Numbered from the stretch's first letter, positions 1-9,003 are shown. The stretch is 64,000 bases of DNA from Hydrogenovibrio sp. JE_KL2 (GCF_009296185.1 NZ_WBJR01000002.1:310001-374000); one strand, 5' to 3'. Notes: a model not told the origin generated them from the letters alone. Numbers and translations are program-made.

Positions 1-6
1 TATAAT
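1..6 (+). promoter_or_regulatory. possible -10 box of marC
   Basis: The window opens with a perfect TATAAT, 28 bases before the GTG start of the marC-family gene. The matching -35 would lie before the window, so only half of the promoter can be seen. Confidence 0.35.
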
Positions 7-34
7 GAACTGACTGAAATTCAGGGGTTTCGCA

Positions 35-679
35 GTGTTAGAATCTATCTCGTTACATTTATTCACCGTTTTTATGGGTTTCTTCGCCATCATGAACCCC
101 ATTGCAAACACACCGATCTTTCTCAGCTTAACGTCTGAAGACAGTACCAAAACCACCAAGCGCATCGCCTTGCGTGCCTTGCTGCTAGCATTCGTGATTG
201 TGGTGGCCTTTTCGGTGTTGGGCAAAATGATTTTCGATTTATTCGGCATTACCTTACCTGCCTTCCAAATCACCGGCGGTTTTATCGTGTTGTTGATTGG
301 TTATCATATGCTACAAGGGAATTCTTCAAGCGTTCACCAACTGAATGAAAAAGACAACCAAGAGGCAATAGATGCCAAATTGAGCGTGGCGATTTCACCC
401 CTTGCCATGCCATTGCTCGCGGGTCCGGGTACCATCGCGACCGCCATGAACTTTTCTGCTGGCGGCAGTATTTTTGAAATGGTGACCACCATTTTTGCAT
501 TTGCCGTGCTGTGCGTGATTACCTATTTCATCTTCATTTTCGGCGAACGTTTCGTCACCTTTATCGGTGCGGGTGCTTTAGGCGTGATTACTCGTATGAT
601 GGGACTGATTCTGGCGGTGATCGGCGTGCAAATGCTGATTGAAGGCATCCATGGCGCCTTTCCATTACACGGTAGCTAA
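35..679 (+). CDS. MarC family integral membrane protein
   Basis: This is a 214-residue polytopic inner-membrane protein of the MarC/UPF0056 family. The family has no firmly established substrate, and older links to multiple antibiotic resistance were withdrawn. Six hydrophobic segments are visible. Family signatures are NPIANTPIFL at residues 21-30, PLAMPLLAGPGTI at 122-134 and the glycine-rich last helix after ITRMMG at 185-190. The length is normal. Translation starts at GTG, preceded by CAGGGG about 6 bases upstream. The gene is monocistronic in view and converges on the histidine kinase gene with only 7 bases between the stop codons. Family assignment is secure; function is not. Confidence 0.9.
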   Translation: MLESISLHLFTVFMGFFAIMNPIANTPIFLSLTSEDSTKTTKRIALRALLLAFVIVVAFSVLGKMIFDLFGITLPAFQITGGFIVLLIGYHMLQGNSSSVHQLNEKDNQEAIDAKLSVAISPLAMPLLAGPGTIATAMNFSAGGSIFEMVTTIFAFAVLCVITYFIFIFGERFVTFIGAGALGVITRMMGLILAVIGVQMLIEGIHGAFPLHGS

Positions 680-686
680 TCAGCCA

Positions 687-2108
687 TTACGATGCGTTAC
701 TGAGGCGGATTTCAAAACAGTTTTTGTTGCTTTCATACCCATAGGCTAGGGTGCCTTCATGCTTTTCCACAATAAAACGCACAATCGCTAACCCAAAACC
801 CGTGTGATTCTGCGTAGAGCCGTTGGCAGCGTTTGCGACTGCCAGTTTACTCTCCAATAATCGATTCACTTGATGCAATTCGTCTCCGGCACTGCATACA
901 CGGATGGTGATGTTGTCATCAAAACGATAAAGCGCAAAACTGACCCAACCCTCGCCATATTTCATGGCATTATCCAATAGGTTTCTGATAGCGCTTTCCA
1001 TTAACTCCCTGTCAAATGCCATTTCAATGCCTGCATGAATGTCGATCCACCAGTCAGCATTTGGAGACAATGCTTGATACTGCTCAAGTAACGTTTCGCA
1101 AAACTCACTGAGAGACTGATGCTGTGCATTTAGCTGAATTAAGTTTGAATCGAGCTTGGCGTACTCGAATAATCTATCCAGATAATTTTTCAACTTCAAA
1201 CCATTTTGGAAAGCCGTATCCAAATAGTCCATCGAATTATCGACTTTTGCCTGCTCCATATAGCCAAGCAAATTGGTTAAGGGGGTTCTTAAGTCGTGCG
1301 ATAAACTCGAAATCATAAACCGCCGTTGTTGATCAGACTGCTGGATATGCTCCAATTGATCGCGCAACTGCACCGACATATCAGCGGTGGCGAGTGCCAA
1401 CTCGTCGAGCTCATCCTTAAGGTGTAGCGGCGGAGGGATAACTTGTTGCGGTGCTTGCTCAAAGCGTTTTACCTTTTCCGACAATAAAGCAATACGACGA
1501 TTCAGGAAATAGAACAACGCGCTTCCGAGTCCCAGCCCCAACAGCAAACTGGTCAAGAAAGACCAACCACTGAGTTTAAGGAGGATACTCTCTTGCAAAC
1601 GTCTGTCGACCTCTTCGGCAATATGCGGCTGAATCACCACATAGAGATAGGCTTCGGGATGCTTATCGTTCGGCAAGTAGGCCACCGAGAAGGGGCTTTT
1701 GCCATCCAAAGTTCTCGGGTCATCGCCAAGAATCAGTCCTTGAGATGGATGATTCAAAAAACGTTGCAGAGGTTTGGTATCAATATGATTGCGTTTGATC
1801 CTATCGGCATTTGCCGAGTACTTAAGCAAGTTGCCGGATAAATCCACAAGATAAATCTCAAGATTCGGGTTCAACAGCATGTAACGATGAAAGGTATCTT
1901 CAATCGCCGGTTCGTTGAGCTTACCTTGCTTAACCAGCTCGTTATCTTGTATCAAGGTTTGGGCAACATCTGCGTTGATCTTGATTTGCACCTGCTTCAA
2001 ATAGTGGCTGGACAAGGCGAGACTCAACGCCAAATAACTGATACCCATCACGGAAAAAATCGCGACTAGCCACAAGCTATACCGTCTGGAGATTTTCGAT
2101 TTAAACAT
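687..2108 (-). CDS. Two-component sensor histidine kinase
   Basis: This is a 473-residue membrane sensor kinase. A transmembrane helix at about 12-33, a periplasmic domain at about 34-180 and a second helix at about 182-203 are followed by a HAMP-like linker. The HisKA H-box SHDLRTPL carries the phospho-accepting His at 271, and the ATPase N-box NLLDN is at 376-380. The G2 glycine motif GFGLAI at 437-442 is present. The usual DxGxG G1 box is degenerate, reading CSAGDE at 405-410. It overlaps the response-regulator gene by 8 bases, so the two are translationally coupled and are almost certainly partners. The stimulus is unknown. The upstream P460 gene suggests a link to redox or nitrogen-oxide chemistry, which is inference. 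Confidence 0.9.
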   Translation of the reverse strand: MFKSKISRRYSLWLVAIFSVMGISYLALSLALSSHYLKQVQIKINADVAQTLIQDNELVKQGKLNEPAIEDTFHRYMLLNPNLEIYLVDLSGNLLKYSANADRIKRNHIDTKPLQRFLNHPSQGLILGDDPRTLDGKSPFSVAYLPNDKHPEAYLYVVIQPHIAEEVDRRLQESILLKLSGWSFLTSLLLGLGLGSALFYFLNRRIALLSEKVKRFEQAPQQVIPPPLHLKDELDELALATADMSVQLRDQLEHIQQSDQQRRFMISSLSHDLRTPLTNLLGYMEQAKVDNSMDYLDTAFQNGLKLKNYLDRLFEYAKLDSNLIQLNAQHQSLSEFCETLLEQYQALSPNADWWIDIHAGIEMAFDRELMESAIRNLLDNAMKYGEGWVSFALYRFDDNITIRVCSAGDELHQVNRLLESKLAVANAANGSTQNHTGFGLAIVRFIVEKHEGTLAYGYESNKNCFEIRLSNAS

Positions 2109-2820
2109 GTTCGGTTGTCTCGGATAAACAAGCAGGATTCAAGCGATAGCCCACGCCCCAAACCGTCTCTAAAATGTTGGGTTTAGCGGGGTTCTTTTCA
2201 ATTTTTTTCCTCAGGCGATTAATGTGTGAACTGATGGTATGCTCAAACCCGAAATAGTCGGATCCCCAAATTTGCGCCAACAAATCATGTCGGGTAAAAA
2301 CCTGATTTGGGGACACCGCAAACAACTTCAACAGGTCAAATTCCTTGGTGGTCAACTCTAGCAAAGACTCTTTCAACCAAGCTTGGCGGGATTGCAAATC
2401 CAACTTGAGGCACCCGACCTGAACAATTGTGTCCAAAGTGTTGTGCGCTCGTGAGCGCCGTATCAAAGCCTTAATGCGCGCTTTAAGTTCTTCCAACCCA
2501 AAAGGCTTGCTCAAATAATCGTCTGCGCCCAGCTCCAATCCCGCAACCTTATCTTGCTCATCGGAACGCGCAGTGAGCATCAAAATAGGGGTAATATGGT
2601 TTTGTCTGCGAAAATAACGACAAAACTCAAGACCATCTCCATCAGGAAGAGACAAATCGAGAATAAGAAGATCAATAATATTTGATTCAACATAGGATTT
2701 CGCCTGCTCTAAGCGATCCAATATCGTGGCTTGTCCTTTGAGGTTGCCTATCTGTAAACGAACCAGATTGGCGATATCTGCATCATCCTCTACAATTAAA
2801 GCTTTGAATAGATCGCTCAT
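2101..2820 (-). CDS. OmpR/PhoB-type response regulator
   Basis: This is a 239-residue DNA-binding response regulator. The receiver domain (about 1-120) has the acidic pocket EDD at 11-13, the phosphorylation site Asp55 (in LILDLSLPDGDG), Thr83 and Lys105 (SKPF). A winged-helix OmpR-type domain fills about 130-232 and ends with the conserved ETVWGVGYRL. The start ATG lies 55 bases after the stop of the cytochrome P460 gene on the same strand, and the 3' end overlaps the kinase gene. The three genes probably form one transcript read leftwards. Target genes cannot be told from the sequence. Confidence 0.93.
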   Translation of the reverse strand: MSDLFKALIVEDDADIANLVRLQIGNLKGQATILDRLEQAKSYVESNIIDLLILDLSLPDGDGLEFCRYFRRQNHITPILMLTARSDEQDKVAGLELGADDYLSKPFGLEELKARIKALIRRSRAHNTLDTIVQVGCLKLDLQSRQAWLKESLLELTTKEFDLLKLFAVSPNQVFTRHDLLAQIWGSDYFGFEHTISSHINRLRKKIEKNPAKPNILETVWGVGYRLNPACLSETTEHV

Positions 2821-2875
2821 ATGAATTCCTTAAACTCTGCCCATCAAGTTATGTTCCGGGCAGAGGCGCTACCGA

Positions 2876-3427
2876 TTAAGGTAAACGGCTTGGTAAAAGG
2901 GCTGGTTTGTGGAATACCCAGTCCTGATTCTTCACTGGTGTGTGGCAAGCGATACAACTGGCGTGAGCAGATCCTCTTGCATCGGCAAAAGGCTTTTGCT
3001 CCATACCAACCCATCTCGCCCAGCCCCAGCCATGGGTATCTGCCCATTTTTTACTGTCTTTGAACATAAATTCAGCATGGACGAACTTGCCAGGAACATC
3101 TGCTGTCGGCCAATGTGGATCTTTCTCTTTTTTCCAAACGATTTTGCCTAATGCCGCGCCATCAGGCCAAGGGTTGGTCTTGCCCTCGGCGATCGCCTTA
3201 ATCGCCGCATCATTTCCTAACACCGCCCGCAGTGTTTTGTTGTCGTCACGGTTGGTAACAGAAATCAATTTCCAGTCCTGATAACCAGCCGGAAATTCAA
3301 TACCATCCGCAGTGGGTGCCGGCATATTCGGCATTTTGGTTTGAGACTGCGCAAAAACACTCCCAGCCATCAGACCAAACCCCATTAACAGAGTCCATTT
3401 TATACTTTTTAATGTCAACTTTTTCAT
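2876..3427 (-). CDS. Cytochrome P460 family c-type haem protein
   Basis: This is a 183-residue secreted cytochrome. The chosen ATG follows GGGAGAAGG. An upstream in-frame extension to 3496 would put 23 residues before the signal peptide and is rejected. The signal peptide probably ends at VFA-Q (residue 26). The P460 fold is recognised from FPAGYQDWKLISVTNRDD (45-62), the WPDGAALGKIVWKK block (87-100) and the C-terminal haem-binding motif CIACH at 158-162. Known family members are periplasmic and include hydroxylamine-oxidising P460 and NO-binding cytochrome c'-beta, so the activity here is open. It sits upstream of and co-directional with a two-component system, and its haem would need the Ccs genes found at 18.7-21.9 kb. 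Confidence 0.88.
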   Translation of the reverse strand: MKKLTLKSIKWTLLMGFGLMAGSVFAQSQTKMPNMPAPTADGIEFPAGYQDWKLISVTNRDDNKTLRAVLGNDAAIKAIAEGKTNPWPDGAALGKIVWKKEKDPHWPTADVPGKFVHAEFMFKDSKKWADTHGWGWARWVGMEQKPFADARGSAHASCIACHTPVKNQDWVFHKPALLPSRLP

Positions 3428-3538
3428 ACCTTCTCCCATAGTTAGTCCATAAAAGGCAACGCCATTATCAAACGGCAACAAGTATGAAATCCTCACGAAA
3501 TTGTCACAAAACGTATTTTTTTATTCTTCTTCTCTACA

Positions 3539-3557
3539 CCCCAACCTGGTAGATTTT
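3539..3557 (+). repeat. 19-base dispersed motif, copy 1
   Basis: CCCCAACCTGGTAGATTTT, in the gap between the P460 and SulP genes. It is one of nine copies in the window, in the orientation defined here as forward. Confidence 0.85.
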
Positions 3558-3631
3558 CGCCTTTGATTTCAGGATTTTGATAAACTTTTGTCTATACACA
3601 TCTTTACTATCTATAGAGGAACATCGCACCC

Positions 3632-5359
3632 ATGTTGCAAAACTGGTTCCCGAACTTACAGCCTTTTTGGCAAAGCCTTTTTAACCCTTCCGACCTTAAA
3701 TCCAATATTTTGGCAGGCCTGACTGTCGGTATCATTGCATTACCTTTGTCGATGGCACTGGCGATTGCTATTGACGTGCCGCCACAGCACGGGCTTTATA
3801 CCGCAATGATTGGCGGCGTGATCATTGCCCTTTTTGGCGGCTCTAAAATCAATATTTCCGGGCCAACGGCAGCTTTTGTCGTGGTCTTACTCCCTATCGT
3901 TTACCAATATGGGTTGGGTGGCTTACTGTTAAGCGGTCTGATGGCGGGCATACTGCTCATCATCATGGGATTGACCAACATGGGGCGCTTGATTGAAGTG
4001 GTGCCTTATCCTGTTACCGTAGGGTTCACTTCTGGGATAGCAGTGGTGATTGCGACTTTGCAAATCAAGGATCTACTTGGGTTGCCATTGCCGACCCTGA
4101 CAGGACACTTTATTGAAAATGCGGGAACCATTCTTCAGTCATTGCCACAATTTCATTGGCAAGAAACGCTGATCGGGTTACTGACACTGGTAAGCTTCAT
4201 CCTGTGGAGCAAACTGAAATCCTATATCCCACCCCACTTGATTGCCTTATTGGTCGGCACCCTTACCGCATTGGCACTGCCCTATTTTCTGCCGCACTTT
4301 CAGGTTGAAACCATCGGATCACGTTTTCACTATGTGATGGACAGTGTTTCCGGTCAAGGGATTCCGCCTTTTCTTCCAGAATGGATACTGCCTTGGAACC
4401 AACCAGGCGCTGACGGTAAACCCCTGCAGCTGTCTTTTGAATTGATTCACGATTTATTGGGGCCAGCGATTACCATCGCACTGTTGGGTTCTATTGAATC
4501 ACTGCTCTGTGCTGTGGTGGCCGACGGCATGACCGGCACCAAACATCGACCCAACAAGGAATTGATTGGGCAAGGCATCGGTAATATCGTGGTGCCGTTT
4601 TTCGGCGGCATTCCGGCGACTGCCGCCATTGCCCGCACTGCGGCCAGTATTCGTTCAGGTGCCAACTCGCCATTAGCCTCGGTGGTGCATGCTTTATTCG
4701 TACTGAGTGCAATCGTATTTTTCGCGCCTATGCTGTCCCATATCCCTATGGCGGCTTTGGCGGCACTGTTGATTATGGTGGCGTGGAACATGAGTGAGGC
4801 GAAGCACTTCATCCGCATTTTAAAAATCGCACCGCGTGCGGATGTCGCGGTATTGCTGACTTGCTTTTCCATCACGGTGTTGTTCGATATGGTGATGGCG
4901 GTCAGTATCGGCATGGGCTTGGCGGCACTGCTGTTTATCAGCCGCAGCATTCAGCTCACCGAAGTGAAAAGGTGGGAACATCAATCCGAACACCCCCATT
5001 TGAAAAATGTGCCGAAAGAAATGCTAGTCTATGACATCAACGGCCCACTATTTTTTGGTTCCGCCCAAAAAGCGTTGCACAGTATGGCGACCGTCAACCC
5101 TGACACCAAAGTCATTGTTTTGGATATGAGCGACGTGTCTATGCTGGATATGAGTGCGATTATGGTTCTTGAAACAATTTATTCAAAGTTACAAGCGCAA
5201 AAAATCGCTATCATTATTAATCACTGTAATGAAAGACTCGTATTAAAATTACAAAAAGCGGGCATTCATAAACAGGCGGGAAGGGTAGGTTTCTCCCAAA
5301 ATATTGAAGAAGCTATCGAAATCGCAAACACCAGTATGCTTGACCCGCAACGGGAATAG
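3632..5359 (+). CDS. SulP family anion transporter with STAS domain
   Basis: This is a 575-residue inner-membrane anion transporter. About ten to fourteen hydrophobic segments fill residues 1-430, including the GLTVGIIALPLSMALAIA stretch near the N-terminus typical of SulP. A cytoplasmic STAS domain follows at about 460-560, with VLDMSDVSMLDMSA at its core. SulP members carry sulfate, bicarbonate or other anions. In the Thiomicrospira group some SulP proteins are implicated in inorganic-carbon uptake, so bicarbonate is a possible substrate here, by inference only. The start ATG is preceded by AGAGGA. The gene heads a plus-strand run with a ZntB-like and an APC gene at gaps of 27 and 34 bases. 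Confidence 0.9.
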   Translation: MLQNWFPNLQPFWQSLFNPSDLKSNILAGLTVGIIALPLSMALAIAIDVPPQHGLYTAMIGGVIIALFGGSKINISGPTAAFVVVLLPIVYQYGLGGLLLSGLMAGILLIIMGLTNMGRLIEVVPYPVTVGFTSGIAVVIATLQIKDLLGLPLPTLTGHFIENAGTILQSLPQFHWQETLIGLLTLVSFILWSKLKSYIPPHLIALLVGTLTALALPYFLPHFQVETIGSRFHYVMDSVSGQGIPPFLPEWILPWNQPGADGKPLQLSFELIHDLLGPAITIALLGSIESLLCAVVADGMTGTKHRPNKELIGQGIGNIVVPFFGGIPATAAIARTAASIRSGANSPLASVVHALFVLSAIVFFAPMLSHIPMAALAALLIMVAWNMSEAKHFIRILKIAPRADVAVLLTCFSITVLFDMVMAVSIGMGLAALLFISRSIQLTEVKRWEHQSEHPHLKNVPKEMLVYDINGPLFFGSAQKALHSMATVNPDTKVIVLDMSDVSMLDMSAIMVLETIYSKLQAQKIAIIINHCNERLVLKLQKAGIHKQAGRVGFSQNIEEAIEIANTSMLDPQRE

Positions 5360-5386
5360 CCCGAATCACTTTCGTCAGGAGAACGT

Positions 5387-6382
5387 ATGACCGAACAAGT
5401 CGCCCAGGAAAACAGCGAAACAGGCTTAATTCATGCATTCCTGATGAACGGTAAAGGCGGCGGACGGTTATTAAGTTGGGAAGAACTTCAGGATTGGACA
5501 CCCGACCAAGGGAAAATCTGGGTGCATTTCGACTACACGGTTGCCGCCACCCGCAACTGGCTGGAAAGCAACAGTGGTCTTGATCAAATCATTATCGACG
5601 CCCTATTAACGGAAGACACTCGCCCCCGCACCACTAATATTGATGACGGTTTGCTGATTACACTGCGTGGTGTCAACAACAACCCCGGCGCCGATCCTGA
5701 AGACATGGTCTCTATCCGTATGTGGGCAGAAGCCGATCGCATCATCTCCACTCGTAAGCGCAAACTGCTTTCCGTCAAAGACCTTTTACGCCAACTGGAA
5801 CGCGGCAAAGGCCCGAAAGACATGGCAGAATTTATCGTCTATTTGACAGACCGCCTCGTCTGGCGCATGATTGATACCGTCGATCAGCTGGAAGAACAAA
5901 TCGATGATATCGAAGACAAAGCACTCACCGAAAACCCGGGGGACTTGCGCCACGATTTGTCTGAACTCCGCCGCCAGACCATTGCGTTACGCCGCTATTT
6001 GTCACCGGAACGCGATGCTTTGACTAAAATCATGGTAGAGCAGGTAAGTTGGGTTCAGGATATCCACCGCAGGAAAATGCGTGAAGTCGGTGAACGCTTG
6101 ATACAACACATTGAAGACATCGACGTGGTTAGAGAAAGAACCTCGGTGATGAACGAACAATTACTGAGCCGCTTGTCCGAACAATTAAACCAACGCATGT
6201 ATGTACTGTCGATTTTATCGGCCATTTTCCTGCCTTTAGGATTCTTGACCGGTTTACTGGGCGTCAACCTTGGCGGTATTCCCGGCGCCCAAGGAAGCTA
6301 CGCTTTTTGGATATTTGTCGGGCTCTTGTGTGTGGTCGTCCTGAGCCAATTGGCTGTCCTTAGGTGGAAAAAATGGCTATAA
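5387..6382 (+). CDS. CorA superfamily (ZntB-like) cation transporter
   Basis: This is a 331-residue protein with a large cytoplasmic N-terminal domain, a long helical stalk (about 140-270) and two C-terminal membrane helices. The loop between the helices has GVN at 292-294, the ZntB-type variant of the CorA GMN signature. The family moves divalent cations (Mg, Co, Ni, or Zn in ZntB) across the inner membrane. The start is preceded by CAGGAGA. It lies 27 bases after the SulP gene and 34 before the APC gene, so co-transcription is likely. The cation and the direction of transport cannot be decided from the sequence. Confidence 0.88.
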   Translation: MTEQVAQENSETGLIHAFLMNGKGGGRLLSWEELQDWTPDQGKIWVHFDYTVAATRNWLESNSGLDQIIIDALLTEDTRPRTTNIDDGLLITLRGVNNNPGADPEDMVSIRMWAEADRIISTRKRKLLSVKDLLRQLERGKGPKDMAEFIVYLTDRLVWRMIDTVDQLEEQIDDIEDKALTENPGDLRHDLSELRRQTIALRRYLSPERDALTKIMVEQVSWVQDIHRRKMREVGERLIQHIEDIDVVRERTSVMNEQLLSRLSEQLNQRMYVLSILSAIFLPLGFLTGLLGVNLGGIPGAQGSYAFWIFVGLLCVVVLSQLAVLRWKKWL

Positions 6383-6416
6383 CCTCTTTGTATACCTTAC
6401 CTAGTGGAGACTTCGC

Positions 6417-7718
6417 ATGACCGAACCTGTCCGCAGTATCAGCTTACTCGGTGCACTTGCCATTGGTATCGGTGGCATGGTGGGTGGCGGTATTTTTGCC
6501 GTATTGGGTGAAGCCGTCTCCTTGGCGCATGGCGCCACTGCGGCAGCCTTTTTGGTCGCCGGTGCGGTTGCCTTATTGACCTCTTATGCTTATGCCAAAC
6601 TATCGGTGGCGTTTCAAAGTCAGGGAGGCACAGTCGTTTTCATCGACAAGGCCTTCCGCCACAACATCTTATCAAGCAGTATGAACTTTATGCTGTGGCT
6701 GAGTTACCTGGTGACGATTTCCCTCTATGCGGTGGCTTTTTCCTCTTATGCACAGACGTTTTTCCCAGATGAACATTCCAGCCTGTTGAACCACTTTTTT
6801 ATCAGTTTGGCGATTTTGCTACCCACACTTATCAATTGGATCAGTGCCGCTTTTGTCAGCCGATCAGAAACCTTCATTGTCCTCATCAAAGTAGTGTTAC
6901 TGGTGGTTATCATCGTCACCGGCGCGAGCTATGTTGACCCTAAGGCTCTTGATCCTCATGAGTGGAAAGCCCCCTTTTCTATCTTTGTGGCGGGGATGAT
7001 TATTTTCGTCGCCTATGAAGGGTTTGAACTGATTGCCAACTCCGCGGAAGAAATCAAAGACCCGGAGCGCAACTTGCCCCGTGCATTTTACGGCTCAATA
7101 CTTTTCGTGATTTTGCTGTATGTACTCATTGCCATCATCACCGTTGGCGCGGTGCCTGAAGCGCAATTGATGCAGGCAAAAGACTATGCCTTGGCGTTGG
7201 CGGCGAAACCGGCAATGGGTCAGTTCGGATTCACGCTGGTTGCCATCGCCGCGCTACTCGCAACTTTTTCCGCCATCAACGCCACCATTTACGGTAATGC
7301 CCGTTTGGGTTACATCATCGCCAAAGAAGGCAACTTGCCTAAATTCCTGCAAAAGGAACAACGCAATCAGCCTTTTATGGCGACAGTCGCCACCTCCGTA
7401 CTCAGCCTGGCGTTAGCCAACAGCATTTCCTTGAATGAGATCGCGATTATCGGCAGTGCAAGCTTCCTACTGGTGTTTGTCATGGTCAACCTCAGTGCTT
7501 TGAAGCTCCATGACCAAATCCAAGGCAACCGCTGGATATTCTTCATTGCCGGCATGTCGAGCTTGGCAGCCCTGGTTACCTTGCTGATACACACCTACGA
7601 AACCCAAAAAGTGGCGGTAATTATTTTCTTTGCTTTCGTCTTACTGTCCATCAGTTTTGAAGTACTGTATGGTCGCTGGGTGCGAGGTCATTTCTTCTAT
7701 CGCTCTTACTCACATTAG
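6417..7718 (+). CDS. APC family amino acid permease
   Basis: This is a 433-residue polytopic transporter of the amino acid-polyamine-organocation superfamily. The N-terminal consensus helix IGIGGMVGGGIFAVLGE (about 16-32) is the unwound substrate-binding helix of APC proteins. The block after it (FVAYEGFELIANSAEEIKDP) is also typical. About twelve membrane segments are visible. The start is preceded by TGGAG. It is the third gene of the SulP/ZntB-like/APC run. A stem-loop and a copy of the 19-base motif follow its stop. The substrate is unknown. Confidence 0.88.
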   Translation: MTEPVRSISLLGALAIGIGGMVGGGIFAVLGEAVSLAHGATAAAFLVAGAVALLTSYAYAKLSVAFQSQGGTVVFIDKAFRHNILSSSMNFMLWLSYLVTISLYAVAFSSYAQTFFPDEHSSLLNHFFISLAILLPTLINWISAAFVSRSETFIVLIKVVLLVVIIVTGASYVDPKALDPHEWKAPFSIFVAGMIIFVAYEGFELIANSAEEIKDPERNLPRAFYGSILFVILLYVLIAIITVGAVPEAQLMQAKDYALALAAKPAMGQFGFTLVAIAALLATFSAINATIYGNARLGYIIAKEGNLPKFLQKEQRNQPFMATVATSVLSLALANSISLNEIAIIGSASFLLVFVMVNLSALKLHDQIQGNRWIFFIAGMSSLAALVTLLIHTYETQKVAVIIFFAFVLLSISFEVLYGRWVRGHFFYRSYSH

Positions 7719-7743
7719 CCACAATTTACCGCCTGAAAACGAG

Positions 7744-7768
7744 GGCTTGAAAAACATTCATTCAAGCC
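7744..7768 (+). terminator. stem-loop after the APC gene
   Basis: GGCTTGAA at 7744-7751 pairs with TTCAAGCC at 7761-7768 around a 9-base loop. No clear T-run follows, so termination is possible but not certain. Confidence 0.4.
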
Positions 7769-7810
7769 ATAAAACATTCCAAAAACAACGCATTACTTTA
7801 TTTTAAAATA

Positions 7811-7829
7811 CCCCAACCTGGCAGATTTT
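7811..7829 (+). repeat. 19-base dispersed motif, copy 2
   Basis: CCCCAACCTGGCAGATTTT, forward orientation, in the gap between the APC and RMD1 genes. With copy 1 it brackets the SulP/ZntB-like/APC run as a direct repeat. Confidence 0.87.
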
Positions 7830-7857
7830 CATACTGCTATGACTTTACTAAGGAATC

Positions 7858-8685
7858 ATGATGGACACCTCATCGCCCGCTTCTAAAATCGCTCAGATTA
7901 ACTTGCTGTCTGTTTATCTTCCCGCTGATTTCAGCCACATGGAGGTGGCGGATAAGCTGAATATTCCTTTGAAAAAAGGGATTGAAGCCTCTTTCTACGC
8001 CGAGATTTCCGATATGGCGCCAAACCGCTTTCTGTTCTTTACCCAGTTTGATGTCATCACCTTCGTCAACTGGCCGAAGGAAGAGGTCAGCGAAGCGTTG
8101 AAGAAACTGGGTTTGACGCAATCCTATGAGCAAGTGACACTTTACCAAGACTACAACATCACCTTGAATACGGACGCGACAACGCCCTTTCACGTCGACA
8201 ACAACAAAATCGAGTTGCGCGAATTGAGTCTTTGGCCGCTGATGATTGTCAGTTTGGTCATTGCACAAAGTGTGGGTCTGGAGAAGTTTGAAAAGGAAGT
8301 CGACCGCTTTTACAGCAAAGGTCGAAATATGGTTGAGTCCTCAACTTCTTTTAGCTGGATGAAACGCCACGAGTTTGCCGATTATGCGATTGAATTGAGT
8401 CTTTTACGCCATGATATGGTGCTGGATTTGATGTTGTTGGATAAACCCAATATCCTTTGGGACAATGAAGCCTATGAGCGGTTATACAACCGTTTGGCAG
8501 AGCTTTTGGATCTTCAGGAACGCTTTGAGGTGGTGAGCTACAAACTCAATACGCTGAAAGAAGACATCACAATGATGATCGACCTTTACCAACACAAACA
8601 CAGCTCTTTCTTGGAGTGGATCATTATCCTGCTGATTCTCGTTGAGGTGTTCATAGGGTTTTGGGAAATATTTTTCAAACATTAG
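7858..8685 (+). CDS. RMD1/YagE family protein (DUF155)
   Basis: This is a 275-residue protein that looks like the RMD1/DUF155 family. Yeast members are mitochondrial proteins; bacterial functions are not established. The N-terminal domain has the FFTQFDVITFVNWP block (about 61-74), and the middle is helical. The C-terminal end is a single hydrophobic anchor (about 245-272), as in other members, so it is probably tethered to the inner membrane with most of the chain in the cytoplasm. Two adjacent ATG codons are possible starts, and AAGGAA precedes them. It is probably transcribed separately from the transporter run. Confidence 0.75.
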   Translation: MMDTSSPASKIAQINLLSVYLPADFSHMEVADKLNIPLKKGIEASFYAEISDMAPNRFLFFTQFDVITFVNWPKEEVSEALKKLGLTQSYEQVTLYQDYNITLNTDATTPFHVDNNKIELRELSLWPLMIVSLVIAQSVGLEKFEKEVDRFYSKGRNMVESSTSFSWMKRHEFADYAIELSLLRHDMVLDLMLLDKPNILWDNEAYERLYNRLAELLDLQERFEVVSYKLNTLKEDITMMIDLYQHKHSSFLEWIIILLILVEVFIGFWEIFFKH

Positions 8686-9003
8686 AACCGCGCGATACAA
8701 CCGATTCAACCCACTCTATCATGACGCGAATTGGTATAAATTGTTTCTATATTGGCAAGCTTAACGGCAAAAAAGACTAGCAACTTCAACAACTTTAGGC
8801 TTATCATTGAAAACGGTGGTGTCAGAATCTCTGACATCAAATATCAATTAAGTCCATTTTTCACAACCATGTGGATAGCAATACCCACATTTCCACCATT
8901 GATTCCCGCCAAACCAAACCTGCTAAGGCTTTAGGGAATTTGTTTTTGAATATCCTTGGTAAAAAGGATGGAACATTTGTTCGAGAAAGCTGGAGATAGA
9001 CCC
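8686..9003. other. 318-base leader/intergenic region
   Basis: No convincing gene is present. The stretch holds a 7-base-stem hairpin at 8820-8836 (TGTCAGA/TCTGACA) and a 6-base stem at 8952-8969 (ATCCTT/AAGGAT). It also has a consensus DnaA-type box TTTTTCACA at 8857-8865 and a one-mismatch reverse box at 8870-8878. It probably serves as promoter and leader of the small gene that follows. Confidence 0.5.

Noticed and set aside
4447-4950. 167-codon open frame antisense to the SulP gene
   Set aside because: It lies wholly inside a well-supported membrane protein gene; its composition follows from the opposite strand.
8752-8934. 60-codon open frame starting at TTG in the leader of the microprotein gene
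   Set aside because: No ribosome site, unremarkable composition, and it covers the hairpin and DnaA-box region; it is more likely non-coding.
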